A stretch of DNA of 64,000 nucleotides from Chryseobacterium sp. JV274 (GCF_903969135.1 NZ_LR824569.1:2625001-2689000), one strand, 5' to 3'; shown: positions 27,383 to 36,440, counted from the stretch's first letter. The notes: a model not told the origin generated them from the sequence alone. Translations and numbers: made by a program.

Positions 27383-30300
27383 ATGCATCGTTTTTTTATA
27401 TTTTTATATTATCTGATTTCCAGAAATAAAATCCTATCTGTACTTACAGCCTTAGGAATTGCTGTTTTATGCTTATTTTTTGCATCAAAGATCAATTTTG
27501 AGGAAGATATCAATCAGATCATTCCTAAAAATGAAAAATCTGATCTTACAGCAAAAGTTCTTAAGCAGCTTAATTTTTCGGATAAAATTATTGTTATTAT
27601 AGAGAATAAATCTGGTGAAGACAGCTTCCAGCTTTCCGAAACGGCAGATACTTTTTTGCAGAAGATAGAGCCTTTACAAAAGTATATAGGTTCTGTTCAG
27701 GGCAAAGTGAATGATAATGAGATTTCGGAAACATTTGATTTCGTAAGCCAAAACTTACCCTTATTTCTTAATGAAAATGATTACAGGGAAATAGACCGCA
27801 AACTTCAGAAAGACAGCATTGCCAAGCAGGTAGAGAATAATTATATATCACTGGTTTCCCCAACAAGTCTTGTTACTAAGGAATTTATAAAAAAAGATCC
27901 TCTAGGACTTACTTTTTTAGGAATTAAAAAATTAAATGCCTTAAACATCAGCAAAGATTTCAAGCTTGAAGACAGTTATATTGTCACCAAAGACGGCAAA
28001 AACCTGTTACTTTTTATTGATCCAAAGAATAAAAGTAATGACACGAAAGCCAATGAAGTTTTTGTAGACCAGCTCAACTCAATAAAAGATGGTCTTAATA
28101 AACAGTTCAAGGGAAAAACAGAAACCAGTTATTTTGGTTCTCCGGTGATTGCTGTGGCGAATGCTAAACAGATCAAAAAAGACATTCAGAATACAGTAGT
28201 TATTTCTATGACAGTACTTCTGGTTCTTCTGATCTATTATTTCAGGAATTTCTTTACGCCTATCATTGTCTTTTTACCAACAGTATTCTCTGTACTTCTA
28301 GCCTTACTTGTTCTTTATTTTATTAAAGACAGAATTTCAGCCATTTCATTAAGTGTAGGAGCTATTCTGATCGGAATTACAATAGATTACGCCCTGCATA
28401 TTCTTACCCATTACAAGCACAACAATAATATTGAAGAGCTTTATAAAGAAATCACCCAGCCTATTATATTGAGCAGCGCGACGACAGCTGTCTCATTCCT
28501 GTGTCTGGTTTTTGTACGCTCTGAAGCTTTGAAAGACCTGGGGATTTTCGCTGCTATCACCGTCATTCTCTCTTCAGTTTCAGCATTGATTATCGTTCCT
28601 CAGCTGTATAAACCCAAAGAAAAAGGAGAAAACCATAACACGAATTTCATCGACAAGATAGGATCTTATCCTTATGAGAAAAACAAACCTTTGATTATAG
28701 GGTGTTCTATCATCATTCTTGCCTGCCTTTTCGGATTCAGGCATGTAGGTTTTAATGAAGATATTGGTGATCTTAATTATATTCCAAAAGATCTGAAAAT
28801 CAGTGAAGCCAAATTACAGAAGCTCTCGGATATTACTTCAAAATCTATTTATACGATCTCTTATGGAAATTCTGAAGAGGAGGCATTAACCCGTAATTCT
28901 GAGTTAAGCAGCTTCCTTGAAAAAGAGAAAAAAGAAGGTAAGATATTAAGTTACAATTCTATCGGAAATATTATTCTTTCAGAAAAAGACCAGCAAAAAA
29001 AGATTGAGAAATGGAACAGCTTCTGGAATGATTCTAAGAAAAATCAGACTATTTCTGAACTGGTCAGTAATGGAAACAAATTTGGGTTCAATGGTTCAGC
29101 TTTTGACAGCTTCAATGAAGCTCTGCATAAAAATTATACTGCATTAAACCTGAAAGACTATGAAAAGGTAAAGGCCCTTCAGATCTCAGAATTCATGAGC
29201 AGCGAAAATGGTTTTTACACCGTTTCCAATGTAGTAAAAGTGGATGAAAAGAAAAGAGATGCTTTCATTAAAGATATTGAAAAGAAACATGATGCTCTTG
29301 CGATTGACCGCCAGCAGATGAACGAAAATTTCCTCGGCTTGCTGAAGAGAGACTTCAATACGCTGATCAATTATTCTCTTTTAGCAATTGTTCTGACAAT
29401 TATTGTATTCTTCAGAAATCTTGAACTCACCATTCTTACCATGTTCCCGATTGTTTTAACGGGTGTTGTAACCGCTGGAATTCTTTATTTCTTAGGATTG
29501 GAATTAAATATTTTCAGTACCGTAGTCTGTACACTGGTATTTGGAGTTGGGGATGATTTCAGTATTTTCCTGACCCAGGCGATGCAAAAAGAGCATACAA
29601 CAGGCAAAAATGAATTACCTACCTACAGAACGTCCATTATTCTTGCTGTTTTCACCACCATTCTTTCGATTGGCTCCCTGATCTTTGCCAAGCATCCTGC
29701 GCTGCATTCTTTAGCATTAGTTGCCCTGATCGGAATGTTCTCCGTGATTATCATCACTTCTACCCTATATCCTTTCTGGTTCAGATTATTCATTACCAAC
29801 CGGGCAAAGAAAGGTCTGTCGCCTATTACGCTCAGGTTATTTTTACGGGCTATATTTTCATTTTTATATTACGGATTGGGTGGATTGATATTTTCTGCTT
29901 TCGGAAGTTTATTTATTAAAAACTCCAAGGGAAGAACGTTAGATATTATCAAATTAATTCTCGCTAAGTTTTTGACATCAGTACTTTATTTAACCCCTTT
30001 TGTAAAGAAAAGAGTGATTAAAAATCCGTCAGAAGACTTCAGCAAACCGGCTGTCATCATTGCCAATCATACGTCTTTCTTAGATACGCTGGCGATTGCA
30101 ATGGCTACCCACAAAATCATCTATCTGGTCAATGACTGGGTATATGAATCTCCTGTTTTTGGAAAACTGGTAAAAGCACTTGGCTTTTATCCCGTTTCAC
30201 AGGGAATTGAAAATGGAATGGATAAGCTGAAAGAAAAAATTGCACAGGGATATTCTTTGGTTGTTTTCCCTGAAGCAGAACGTTCTTATACCAATGATGT

Positions 30301-31036
30301 CAAAAGATTCCATAAAGGAGCATTCTACCTTGCTGAGCAATTTGGTCTGGATGTTCTTCCACTTTATATCCACGGAAATTCTGAAGTATTACCGAAAGGA
30401 GATTTCATTATCTATGACGGAAGTATTACCGTAAAAGTAGGCAACAGAATAAGTAAAGACGATATGAGCTTCGGCAAAAACTATTCTGAAAGAACAAAGA
30501 AGATCAATGCTTATTTCAGAGAAGAGTTTGCAACACTAAGAGAAGAGATTGAGGATGAGAATTATTTTAAAAAGAAACTGTTCCTGAGCTACCTTTATAA
30601 AGACAGTGAAGTGGTAAATGAAGTAAAAGAAGACTTCAACACCAAAAAATCAGTATATTTCGAACTGAATAAGCATATTTCCAATGAAGCCAATATCCTT
30701 CACATGGCAGATGACTTCGGACAGAAAGATGTATTATTGACTTTATATCAGGCCAGCCGAAGAATTTTTTCTCTGATACAAAGTGATGAAAAAAGAGCAA
30801 TTGCTGCGCACAGCTATCTGGTAAAAAGAAGAAAGATACAGTATATAAAAGACCTTTCGGAAGTGTCTAAAAAGATTGATGTTCTTTTGATCTCCCATGA
30901 TCATTTCAGCTTTAATGAGATTCAGGTTCTTCCCGAGACCATCATTTTTGTCGACACAAAGAATGCTTCGTTTGAAAACGATAATTATACACTGGAATTT
31001 AGTTCTGAATCATTAAAAGTATTTAAAACTAAATAA
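27383..31036 (+). CDS. MMPL transporter fused to a lysophospholipid acyltransferase and a degenerate third domain
   Basis: A 1217-aa protein. The RND/MMPL exporter part has TM1 at about 20-38, a first TM block at about 270-410 and a second at about 650-810, with large periplasmic domains between. A PlsC-type acyltransferase follows with NHTSFLD (HX4D, about 894-900) and VVFPEAERSYT. Residues about 1070-1217 align in position with the class I methyltransferase part of the trifunctional proteins seen in flexirubin clusters. Here the glycine-rich SAM loop is replaced by ILHMADDFG (about 1100-1108), so this domain looks inactive. First gene of the pigment operon; likely role is pigment export and lipid-type transfer. 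Confidence 0.88.
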   Translation: MHRFFIFLYYLISRNKILSVLTALGIAVLCLFFASKINFEEDINQIIPKNEKSDLTAKVLKQLNFSDKIIVIIENKSGEDSFQLSETADTFLQKIEPLQKYIGSVQGKVNDNEISETFDFVSQNLPLFLNENDYREIDRKLQKDSIAKQVENNYISLVSPTSLVTKEFIKKDPLGLTFLGIKKLNALNISKDFKLEDSYIVTKDGKNLLLFIDPKNKSNDTKANEVFVDQLNSIKDGLNKQFKGKTETSYFGSPVIAVANAKQIKKDIQNTVVISMTVLLVLLIYYFRNFFTPIIVFLPTVFSVLLALLVLYFIKDRISAISLSVGAILIGITIDYALHILTHYKHNNNIEELYKEITQPIILSSATTAVSFLCLVFVRSEALKDLGIFAAITVILSSVSALIIVPQLYKPKEKGENHNTNFIDKIGSYPYEKNKPLIIGCSIIILACLFGFRHVGFNEDIGDLNYIPKDLKISEAKLQKLSDITSKSIYTISYGNSEEEALTRNSELSSFLEKEKKEGKILSYNSIGNIILSEKDQQKKIEKWNSFWNDSKKNQTISELVSNGNKFGFNGSAFDSFNEALHKNYTALNLKDYEKVKALQISEFMSSENGFYTVSNVVKVDEKKRDAFIKDIEKKHDALAIDRQQMNENFLGLLKRDFNTLINYSLLAIVLTIIVFFRNLELTILTMFPIVLTGVVTAGILYFLGLELNIFSTVVCTLVFGVGDDFSIFLTQAMQKEHTTGKNELPTYRTSIILAVFTTILSIGSLIFAKHPALHSLALVALIGMFSVIIITSTLYPFWFRLFITNRAKKGLSPITLRLFLRAIFSFLYYGLGGLIFSAFGSLFIKNSKGRTLDIIKLILAKFLTSVLYLTPFVKKRVIKNPSEDFSKPAVIIANHTSFLDTLAIAMATHKIIYLVNDWVYESPVFGKLVKALGFYPVSQGIENGMDKLKEKIAQGYSLVVFPEAERSYTNDVKRFHKGAFYLAEQFGLDVLPLYIHGNSEVLPKGDFIIYDGSITVKVGNRISKDDMSFGKNYSERTKKINAYFREEFATLREEIEDENYFKKKLFLSYLYKDSEVVNEVKEDFNTKKSVYFELNKHISNEANILHMADDFGQKDVLLTLYQASRRIFSLIQSDEKRAIAAHSYLVKRRKIQYIKDLSEVSKKIDVLLISHDHFSFNEIQVLPETIIFVDTKNASFENDNYTLEFSSESLKVFKTK

Positions 31037-31078
31037 TAAATATGAAAAACATATTTTTGTAAACGCTAAAGAAAACTA

Positions 31079-31993
31079 ATGAAGAAAAATATACTTGTCA
31101 TATATTATTCACAAACCGGACAACTCGAAGATATCGTGAGAAACATAGCCAAACCTTTTGAAGCTAAAAAGGAGGCTTATGATATTACATATTACAACAT
31201 TCAGCTAAAGGAAGATTTTCCTTTTCCCTGGCCAGGTGATGTTTTTTTCAATACATTCCCAGAGTCTTATTTACAGATTCCAAAAGAAATTCTTCCTCCT
31301 TCGGAAGAAATTCTGAACAAAAAGTACGACCTTATTCTTTTCGGATATCAGGTATGGTATCTCACACCATCCATTCCTATTATTTCATTTTTAAAGAGTG
31401 GTTATGCACAACGCATTCTTAAAGATGCGCCTGTAGTCACCATCTCCGGAACCAGAAATATGTGGATGCTCTCCCAGGAGAAATTAAAGGTATACTTAAG
31501 AGATTTACAAGCTAAACTTGTAGGGAATATTGCACTGGTAGACAGGCATGACAATTATACGAGTGTTTTGACTATTCTACGATGGCTTACAACGGGGCAG
31601 AAAGAAAAATCAGGGATGCTTCCCGCTGCAGGGGTTTCTGATGAAGAAATCACGGGCTCAGTAAAGTATGGCGAGATTATTGAAAGACATTTTAATAATA
31701 ATGACCTTAATAATTTGCAGCCGGACCTTGTTAAAAACGGTGCCATTGAAATCCGTGCGTTTTTGGTACGGGTAGAAAAGGTAGGAAATAAAATTTTCAC
31801 CGTATGGTCTAACCTGATTATCAAGAAAAAAGAGAAACGCCCATTGCTGATAAAATTCTTTAAGGTATATTTGATGGCAGCGATATGGATTATCTCACCT
31901 GTCGTTTTGGTTTTACACCTGCTTACAACCCCTATATTTTGGTTTAAAAGACAAAAACAAAAAAGATATTTACAAGGAATTAATTTAAAATAG
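31079..31993 (+). CDS. darA: Dialkylresorcinol-condensing enzyme DarA
   Basis: A 304-aa protein. The N-terminal ILVIYYSQTGQLEDIV (about 5-20) is a flavodoxin-like phosphate-binding loop, typical of the DarA family. A hydrophobic segment near residues 260-285 suggests membrane attachment. DarA joins two beta-keto acyl units to form the dialkylresorcinol ring with DarB. It directly precedes darB (1 bp gap), the diagnostic pair of dialkylresorcinol/flexirubin clusters. The start ATG is 42 bp past the MMPL stop. Confidence 0.88.
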   Translation: MKKNILVIYYSQTGQLEDIVRNIAKPFEAKKEAYDITYYNIQLKEDFPFPWPGDVFFNTFPESYLQIPKEILPPSEEILNKKYDLILFGYQVWYLTPSIPIISFLKSGYAQRILKDAPVVTISGTRNMWMLSQEKLKVYLRDLQAKLVGNIALVDRHDNYTSVLTILRWLTTGQKEKSGMLPAAGVSDEEITGSVKYGEIIERHFNNNDLNNLQPDLVKNGAIEIRAFLVRVEKVGNKIFTVWSNLIIKKKEKRPLLIKFFKVYLMAAIWIISPVVLVLHLLTTPIFWFKRQKQKRYLQGINLK

Positions 31994-31994
31994 A

Positions 31995-33134
31995 ATGTAC
32001 GACGTATTTATAACAAAAGCATCAAAATACTTACCCAATGAGCCGGTAGCGAATGATGAAATGGAGACTTATCTTGGGCTTATCAATGATGCGCCATCTA
32101 AAGCAAAATCACTTATCCTAAGAAATAATAAAATCACAACAAGATACTACGCTTTAGACAAAGAAGGAAACCCTACGCACTCTAATGCGCAGCTTACTGC
32201 AAAAGCAATTGAAGGACTTTTTGATGAGAATTTCAAAAAGGAAGATATGAAATTATTATCCGTAGGAACTACTTCACCAGACCAGATACAGCCTTCTCAC
32301 GCTTCTATGGTACATGGTGAACTGAATATCGGAAAATCTATTGAGATTAATACTTCAACCGGCCTTTGCAACTCAGGAATGAATGCCCTGAACTATGGAT
32401 TCCTTTCTGTAAAAGCTGGTGTGCAGGAAAGTGCTGTATGCGCAGGTTCCGAAAGAATGTCTGCATGGATGACTGCTGACAAATTCAACCACGAGGCTGA
32501 AAATTTAAAATTACTGGAAGAAAGACCTATCATTGCTTTCAAAAGAGAATTCCTGAGATGGATGCTTTCTGACGGTGCAGGTGCTTTCTTGTTGCAAAAC
32601 AAACCGAGAGAAACCGGTATTTCATTAAAAGTAGAATTCATTGATTTCTATTCTTATGCACACGAAATTGAAGCATGTATGTATGCGGGATGTGACAAAC
32701 TTGAAGACGGAAGCCTGAAATCATGGTCAGATTACCCTTCTGATGAATGGTTGAAGCAATCTATCTTTGCCATCAAACAGGATACTAAAATCCTTGATAA
32801 ATATATCCTTGTAAAAGGAGCGGAAAGTCTAAGATCTTCTTTTGACAAACATAATTTAGATCCTGAAAAAATCGACCATGTATTAGCTCATATTTCATCA
32901 GGATATTTCAAAGACGGACTGAAGGAAGAGTTTGCTAAAAAAGGAATGGATTTCCCGGCAGAAAAATGGTTCTATAATCTTTCTGAGGTTGGAAACATCG
33001 GAGCTGGATCTATATTTATTGCCCTTGAAGAACTTATGAATTCCGGGACATTGAAAAAAGGAGAAAAAGTACTTCTTTGTGTTCCTGAAAGTGGAAGATT
33101 CGCTTACTCTTGTGCTTTACTAACAGTTTGCTAA
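31995..33134 (+). CDS. darB: Beta-ketoacyl-ACP synthase III-like DarB
   Basis: A 379-aa thiolase-fold enzyme of the FabH/KAS III type. The active Cys is C125 in TGLCNSGMNAL, the His lies in VLAHISSGYF (about 298) and the Asn in EVGNIGAGSIF (about 335). DarB forms the second partner of the dialkylresorcinol condensation. The stop TAA at 33132-33134 overlaps the next ATG (TAATG), so translation is coupled. Complete and of normal length. Confidence 0.9.
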   Translation: MYDVFITKASKYLPNEPVANDEMETYLGLINDAPSKAKSLILRNNKITTRYYALDKEGNPTHSNAQLTAKAIEGLFDENFKKEDMKLLSVGTTSPDQIQPSHASMVHGELNIGKSIEINTSTGLCNSGMNALNYGFLSVKAGVQESAVCAGSERMSAWMTADKFNHEAENLKLLEERPIIAFKREFLRWMLSDGAGAFLLQNKPRETGISLKVEFIDFYSYAHEIEACMYAGCDKLEDGSLKSWSDYPSDEWLKQSIFAIKQDTKILDKYILVKGAESLRSSFDKHNLDPEKIDHVLAHISSGYFKDGLKEEFAKKGMDFPAEKWFYNLSEVGNIGAGSIFIALEELMNSGTLKKGEKVLLCVPESGRFAYSCALLTVC

Positions 33135-33565
33135 TGGAAAACAGACTGCCCACATCCGATAAAGATTTTGTAGAAAGCCTTATTCCGCAACGGTTTCCTT
33201 TTGTAATGGTACATGAGTTATCAGATTATTCTGAAAACCATCTTTTATCCGGTTTTGAGATCAAAGAAGACAATCTTTTCATCCAGGACGGATTGTTTCA
33301 GGCTTCTGGGCTTATTGAGCATCAGGCACAGAGTGTTGCCCTTCATACCGGATATAAATATTATCTGCTGGGAAAAGATGCCCCAACCGGGTATATAGGA
33401 GCCATCAAATCTTTTGAAGCTGAAATGCTGCCCAAAGTAGGAGACCAACTGAAATCTGAGGTAACCATCCTCAATGAAGTAATGGGAGTAACTCTTGTGG
33501 ATATTGTTACCAAACTAAACGGTGAAGTGATTGCAAAATCTCAAATGAAAACCGCTGTAAAATAA
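33134..33565 (+). CDS. Hotdog-fold dehydratase-like subunit lacking the catalytic His
   Basis: A 143-aa FabZ-like protein starting at the ATG that overlaps the darB stop. An earlier in-frame start at 33110 lies within darB and is not needed. It aligns end to end with the next gene product: FEIKEDNLFIQDGLFQASGLIEHQAQ here against the FVHNNEFVEAGLIENLAQ pattern there. The catalytic position is Gln (Q51) instead of His, while Glu (E62) is kept. I infer that it pairs with its neighbour as a heterodimer, as reported for the ApeI/ApeP dehydratases of aryl polyene systems. Confidence 0.8.
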   Translation: MENRLPTSDKDFVESLIPQRFPFVMVHELSDYSENHLLSGFEIKEDNLFIQDGLFQASGLIEHQAQSVALHTGYKYYLLGKDAPTGYIGAIKSFEAEMLPKVGDQLKSEVTILNEVMGVTLVDIVTKLNGEVIAKSQMKTAVK

Positions 33566-33572
33566 ACTGGAA

Positions 33573-34016
33573 ATGGAAATAAAGGAAGAGAATATCATCA
33601 ATATACACAACTTTTTACCGCATCGTGAACCGATGCTTATGGCAGACTATATTCTGGAACTGACCAAAGAAAAAGTAGTGACTTCCTTTGAAATAAAAGA
33701 AGACAATGTCTTTGTTCACAACAATGAGTTCGTGGAAGCCGGATTAATTGAGAATCTGGCACAAACCTGTTCATCAATTCTTGGACAAAGCTTCTTTGAA
33801 AATCCTGAAGCAGATACTAAAGTAATCGGATTCATTACCAATATCAAGAAGATTGAAGTTTTTGCCCTTCCAAAAGTGAATGACAAAATCATTTCCAAGG
33901 CATCTCTTATTTCACAGTTTGAAAACATCTGCCACATCTTCTGTGAAACATTTTATAATGACGAATTATTGATCAGAGCAGAAATCAACCTGTTTATTCA
34001 GGAGGTAAAATCGTAA
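33573..34016 (+). CDS. Hotdog-fold 3-hydroxyacyl-ACP dehydratase-like subunit
   Basis: A 147-aa FabZ-like protein. H49 (FVHNNEF) and E60 (GLIENLAQ) match the catalytic His/Glu pair of FabZ-type dehydratases, so this is the likely active partner of the preceding protein. It would remove water from 3-hydroxyacyl-ACP during polyene chain growth. It is the last gene of TU1, 7 bp after the previous stop, and is followed by a strong terminator. Confidence 0.85.
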   Translation: MEIKEENIINIHNFLPHREPMLMADYILELTKEKVVTSFEIKEDNVFVHNNEFVEAGLIENLAQTCSSILGQSFFENPEADTKVIGFITNIKKIEVFALPKVNDKIISKASLISQFENICHIFCETFYNDELLIRAEINLFIQEVKS

Positions 34017-34036
34017 AGATCAATTCAACATAGAAT

Positions 34037-34067
34037 AAAAAAGCTGTACAAAACGTACAGCTTTTTT
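34037..34067 (+). terminator. Strong terminator of TU1
   Basis: AAAAAAGCTGTAC and GTACAGCTTTTTT form a perfect 13-bp stem with a 5-nt loop. It lies 20 bp past the stop of the second hotdog gene, so TU1 ends here. Confidence 0.9.
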
Positions 34068-34138
34068 ATTTTTGATCTTATGGCTTGTGAATATTTGTGC
34101 AATTCATTGGTGCCATTTGTGTTAAAAATATAGGTTTT

Positions 34139-34200
34139 GGCTAAAGCCAGGTGATTTTTTCTTTTTTGCAAGTGGGCTAAAGCCTACTTCTATTGAATTG
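34139..34200. repeat. GGCTAAAGCC dispersed repeat pair
   Basis: The 10-bp GGCTAAAGCC occurs at 34139-34148 and 34175-34184; the second is followed by TACTTCTATTGAATTGATTACA. A near copy (GGCTAAAGCC then ACTTCTATTGAATAAATTACA) is at 62724-62754. The rest of 34068-34380 is AT-rich and has no supported gene. Confidence 0.6.
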
Positions 34201-34383
34201 ATTACAACTGCCTTACAATAAAAAACATTTTTTATTTATTTAAAATTAAAAAAAACCATCATAATATAATTGAAAACCAATGAAATACAAATTAAAAACA
34301 TCCTCACAAGAGGAATTATTTCACGTGAAACATTTCAAAGATCCGTGAAACTCTGATCATCAGGAAGAAACAGTTTAAAACAA

Positions 34384-34410
34384 GAAAAAAGCGGAACATT
34401 TCTGCCCCGC
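34384..34410 (-). terminator. Terminator of the leader-peptide gene
   Basis: On the minus strand GCGGGGCA and TGTTCCGC pair (two G-U) around GAAA and are followed by TTTTTT. It lies 80 bp past the stop at 34491. Confidence 0.65.
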
Positions 34411-34490
34411 CTATGATTTACTTAAAGGTTTTATTTTTTTATAAAACAATAAAGTAGGATTAAATTTTAACTGAAGTATTGAATATCTCC

Positions 34491-34670
34491 TTAGATAATC
34501 ACCTCGTAATCATTTCCGCCGCAAATCTGTTCTGCAGAAGAAGCAATATCAGTATTGACATTCACATTACGGATTTGACCATTAGTTCCATTAGCACATG
34601 AAATGTAAGCAGTTAATCCTCCTTTCACTTCTTTTAACTCATTCTTTGTAAGCAATTTTAAATTTTTCAT
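34491..34670 (-). CDS. Small double-glycine-leader peptide (bacteriocin-like)
   Basis: A 59-aa peptide with the leader MKNLKLLTKNELKEVKGG ending in Gly-Gly (residues 17-18), followed by a 41-aa core with Cys at 25 and 50. The leader type (LTKNELKEVKGG) matches the bacteriocin-like peptides common in Chryseobacterium. A -7 element (34717-34724) and a downstream terminator frame it as its own transcript. It lies opposite to and between TU1 and TU2 of the flexirubin cluster. No C39-type peptidase transporter is next to it, so the processing partner and function are unknown. Confidence 0.75.
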   Translation of the reverse strand: MKNLKLLTKNELKEVKGGLTAYISCANGTNGQIRNVNVNTDIASSAEQICGGNDYEVII

Positions 34671-34716
34671 TAATTTAATTTGTTTTTGATTATTAGTTTT
34701 TGTTGTTTAACACAGA

Positions 34717-34724
34717 CAAATATA
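34717..34724 (-). promoter_or_regulatory. -7 promoter element of the leader-peptide gene
   Basis: TATATTTG on the minus strand matches TAnnTTTG and gives a leader of about 40 nt. No well-spaced TTG upstream. Confidence 0.45.
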
Positions 34725-34824
34725 GATAAAACAATCAAATAAAAAATATATCCCTAATAATTAACAAAACTTTATAAATATCAACAATTTAACATAATTG
34801 GATTAGGTTATCAGTACCTCTAAA

Positions 34825-34851
34825 TATGTTTGATACAGCCTTTGTGTCAAA
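34825..34851 (+). promoter_or_regulatory. TU2 promoter with overlapping inverted repeat
   Basis: TATGTTTG (34825-34832) fits the -7 consensus; a TTG lies at 34798-34800 (24-bp spacer, one longer than typical). The -7 element runs into an inverted repeat, TTTGATAC-N7-GTGTCAAA (34829-34851, one mismatch), which could be an operator. The 34671-34982 region has no other gene. Confidence 0.45.
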
Positions 34852-34982
34852 GCAATAACTCACTCAGATTTAATATGATTTACATATAATGTATTTTCAC
34901 TATTTTAGCCACCTGATTAGATAATCAAAAAAACAGGTGAATTTTATTTCATCTGAAATCTAAAAAAATGAACATTATTTAG

Positions 34983-35387
34983 ATGAAAAAACAAGACTTA
35001 CCTCAAGACGAAAGTAACCTGAAATCCGCCAACATGACTGAAGTTCTGTATGTAACGGATGAGAACGATAATTACACCACAGCAAACAGTACAGGCTGGG
35101 ATGCCAAGAAAGCTGCTCTGGATGAATCTATGGAACTTATTCATGAAAGAATTGAGGAAGCAAAACAAAATGTTGCCAATAATACGGCAAGCCCTATCGC
35201 CTATTTTATGGAACTGAATAAAATGGATCTGGGTGTTCTTGCTTCTTACGTAGGATTATGGCAATGGAGGGTAAAAAGACATTTTAAACCCAAGGTATTT
35301 AAAACACTAAGCGAAACTGCACTGAAAAAATATGCCGATGCATTCGGAATTTCGGTGGATGAATTAAAAAACTTCAACGGAAAATAA
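34983..35387 (+). CDS. Conserved unknown protein of the flexirubin cluster
   Basis: A 134-aa protein, soluble, no signal peptide. The N-terminal 45 residues are polar; about residues 45-65 form an amphipathic helix (MELIHERIEEAKQNV). A conserved aromatic segment GLWQWRVKRHFKP (about 97-109) is followed by ALKKYADAFGISVDEL (about 116-131), which has helix-turn-helix-like spacing. I do not recognise the family. First gene of TU2, 18 bp before the BtrH-like gene, so its function likely ties to pigment assembly or its control. Confidence 0.7.
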   Translation: MKKQDLPQDESNLKSANMTEVLYVTDENDNYTTANSTGWDAKKAALDESMELIHERIEEAKQNVANNTASPIAYFMELNKMDLGVLASYVGLWQWRVKRHFKPKVFKTLSETALKKYADAFGISVDELKNFNGK

Positions 35388-35404
35388 ATGAAATAAGGCT
35401 ATAT

Positions 35405-36439
35405 ATGCCTGTTCATTTTCCAATGAAAAGATACAATCAGCAAATGAAATTAAACTTTGAACACCATCAGACTGCGCATTGCGAAAACGGTGTTGCTTCT
35501 AATCTACTGCTTAATAAAGGCTTAAAACTAAGTGAGCCTATGATTTTCGGAATTGGTTCCGGACTATTTTTTGTCTATCTCCCTTTTTTAAAGGTGAATT
35601 TTGCGCCGGGCTTCAGCTATCGTCCGATGCCGGGTGCTATTTTCAGTAAAGCAGCCAAAAGATTAGGAATTAAAATCAAAAGAGAAAAATTCTCAAACCC
35701 TAAAGACGCCCAAAAAGCTCTAGAAAGAAATCTGGAACAAAATATCCCTACAGGACTTCAGGTAGGAGTTTTCAACCTTACCTACTTTCCTGAAGAATAT
35801 AAATTCCACTTCAATGCCCACAATCTTGTGGTATACGGAAAAGAGGACGGAAAATTCCTTATCAGCGACCCTGTAATGGATTATACAACATCCCTTTCCG
35901 AAGCAGAACTGGAAAAAGTAAGATATGCAAAAGGAGCGCTTCCTCCGAAAGGACATATGTACTATCCTATTTATGTTCCGGAAAATGTAAACCTTGAAGA
36001 AGCCATTAAAAAAGGAATTAAAGACACCTGCAAAAATATGCTGGCACCGGTACCGCTTATCGGCGTAAAAGCCATGAGATGGGTAGCAAAGAGCATCCCG
36101 AAGTGGGCCGAAAAGAAGGGAACAAAAGTGACCAACCATTATTTGGGCCAACTGATCAGAATGCAGGAAGAAATCGGGACCGGAGGCGGAGGTTTCAGAT
36201 TCATCTATGGAGCATTTCTTCAGGAAGCTTCTGTTATTCTTAAAAACGATGAACTCAAGGAATTATCAAAAGAAATCACTTCCATTGGTGACCTGTGGAG
36301 AGATTTTGCTGTAGATATTGCGAGAGTTTACAAAAACAGAAACTCAAAAAGCAATATTTATAACGAACTTTCTAAAACGATGCTGCACATTGCAGATTTA
36401 GAAGAAGCTTTTTATAAAAAACTGAGAAAAGCGATCTGA
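35405..36439 (+). CDS. BtrH-like acyltransferase (cysteine-protease fold)
   Basis: A 344-aa protein with a BtrH N-terminal domain. The catalytic residues of this papain-like fold are visible: C26 in HHQTAHCENG, H139 in FNAHNLVVYG and D155 in FLISDPVMDY. BtrH moves an acyl group from an acyl carrier protein to an amine in butirosin synthesis. Here an ACP-bound aryl polyene and a dialkylresorcinol hydroxyl would be natural partners. It is followed with 1 bp by an ABC exporter ATPase. Later ATGs at residues 7 and 14 are possible starts. Confidence 0.82.
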   Translation: MPVHFPMKRYNQQMKLNFEHHQTAHCENGVASNLLLNKGLKLSEPMIFGIGSGLFFVYLPFLKVNFAPGFSYRPMPGAIFSKAAKRLGIKIKREKFSNPKDAQKALERNLEQNIPTGLQVGVFNLTYFPEEYKFHFNAHNLVVYGKEDGKFLISDPVMDYTTSLSEAELEKVRYAKGALPPKGHMYYPIYVPENVNLEEAIKKGIKDTCKNMLAPVPLIGVKAMRWVAKSIPKWAEKKGTKVTNHYLGQLIRMQEEIGTGGGGFRFIYGAFLQEASVILKNDELKELSKEITSIGDLWRDFAVDIARVYKNRNSKSNIYNELSKTMLHIADLEEAFYKKLRKAI

Positions 36440-36440
36440 T

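Noticed and set aside
34279..34347. A 22-codon frame (MKYKLKTSSQEELFHVKHFKDP) on the plus strand
   Set aside because: Too short, no ribosome-binding or family support, and it lies in AT-rich repeat-type sequence.
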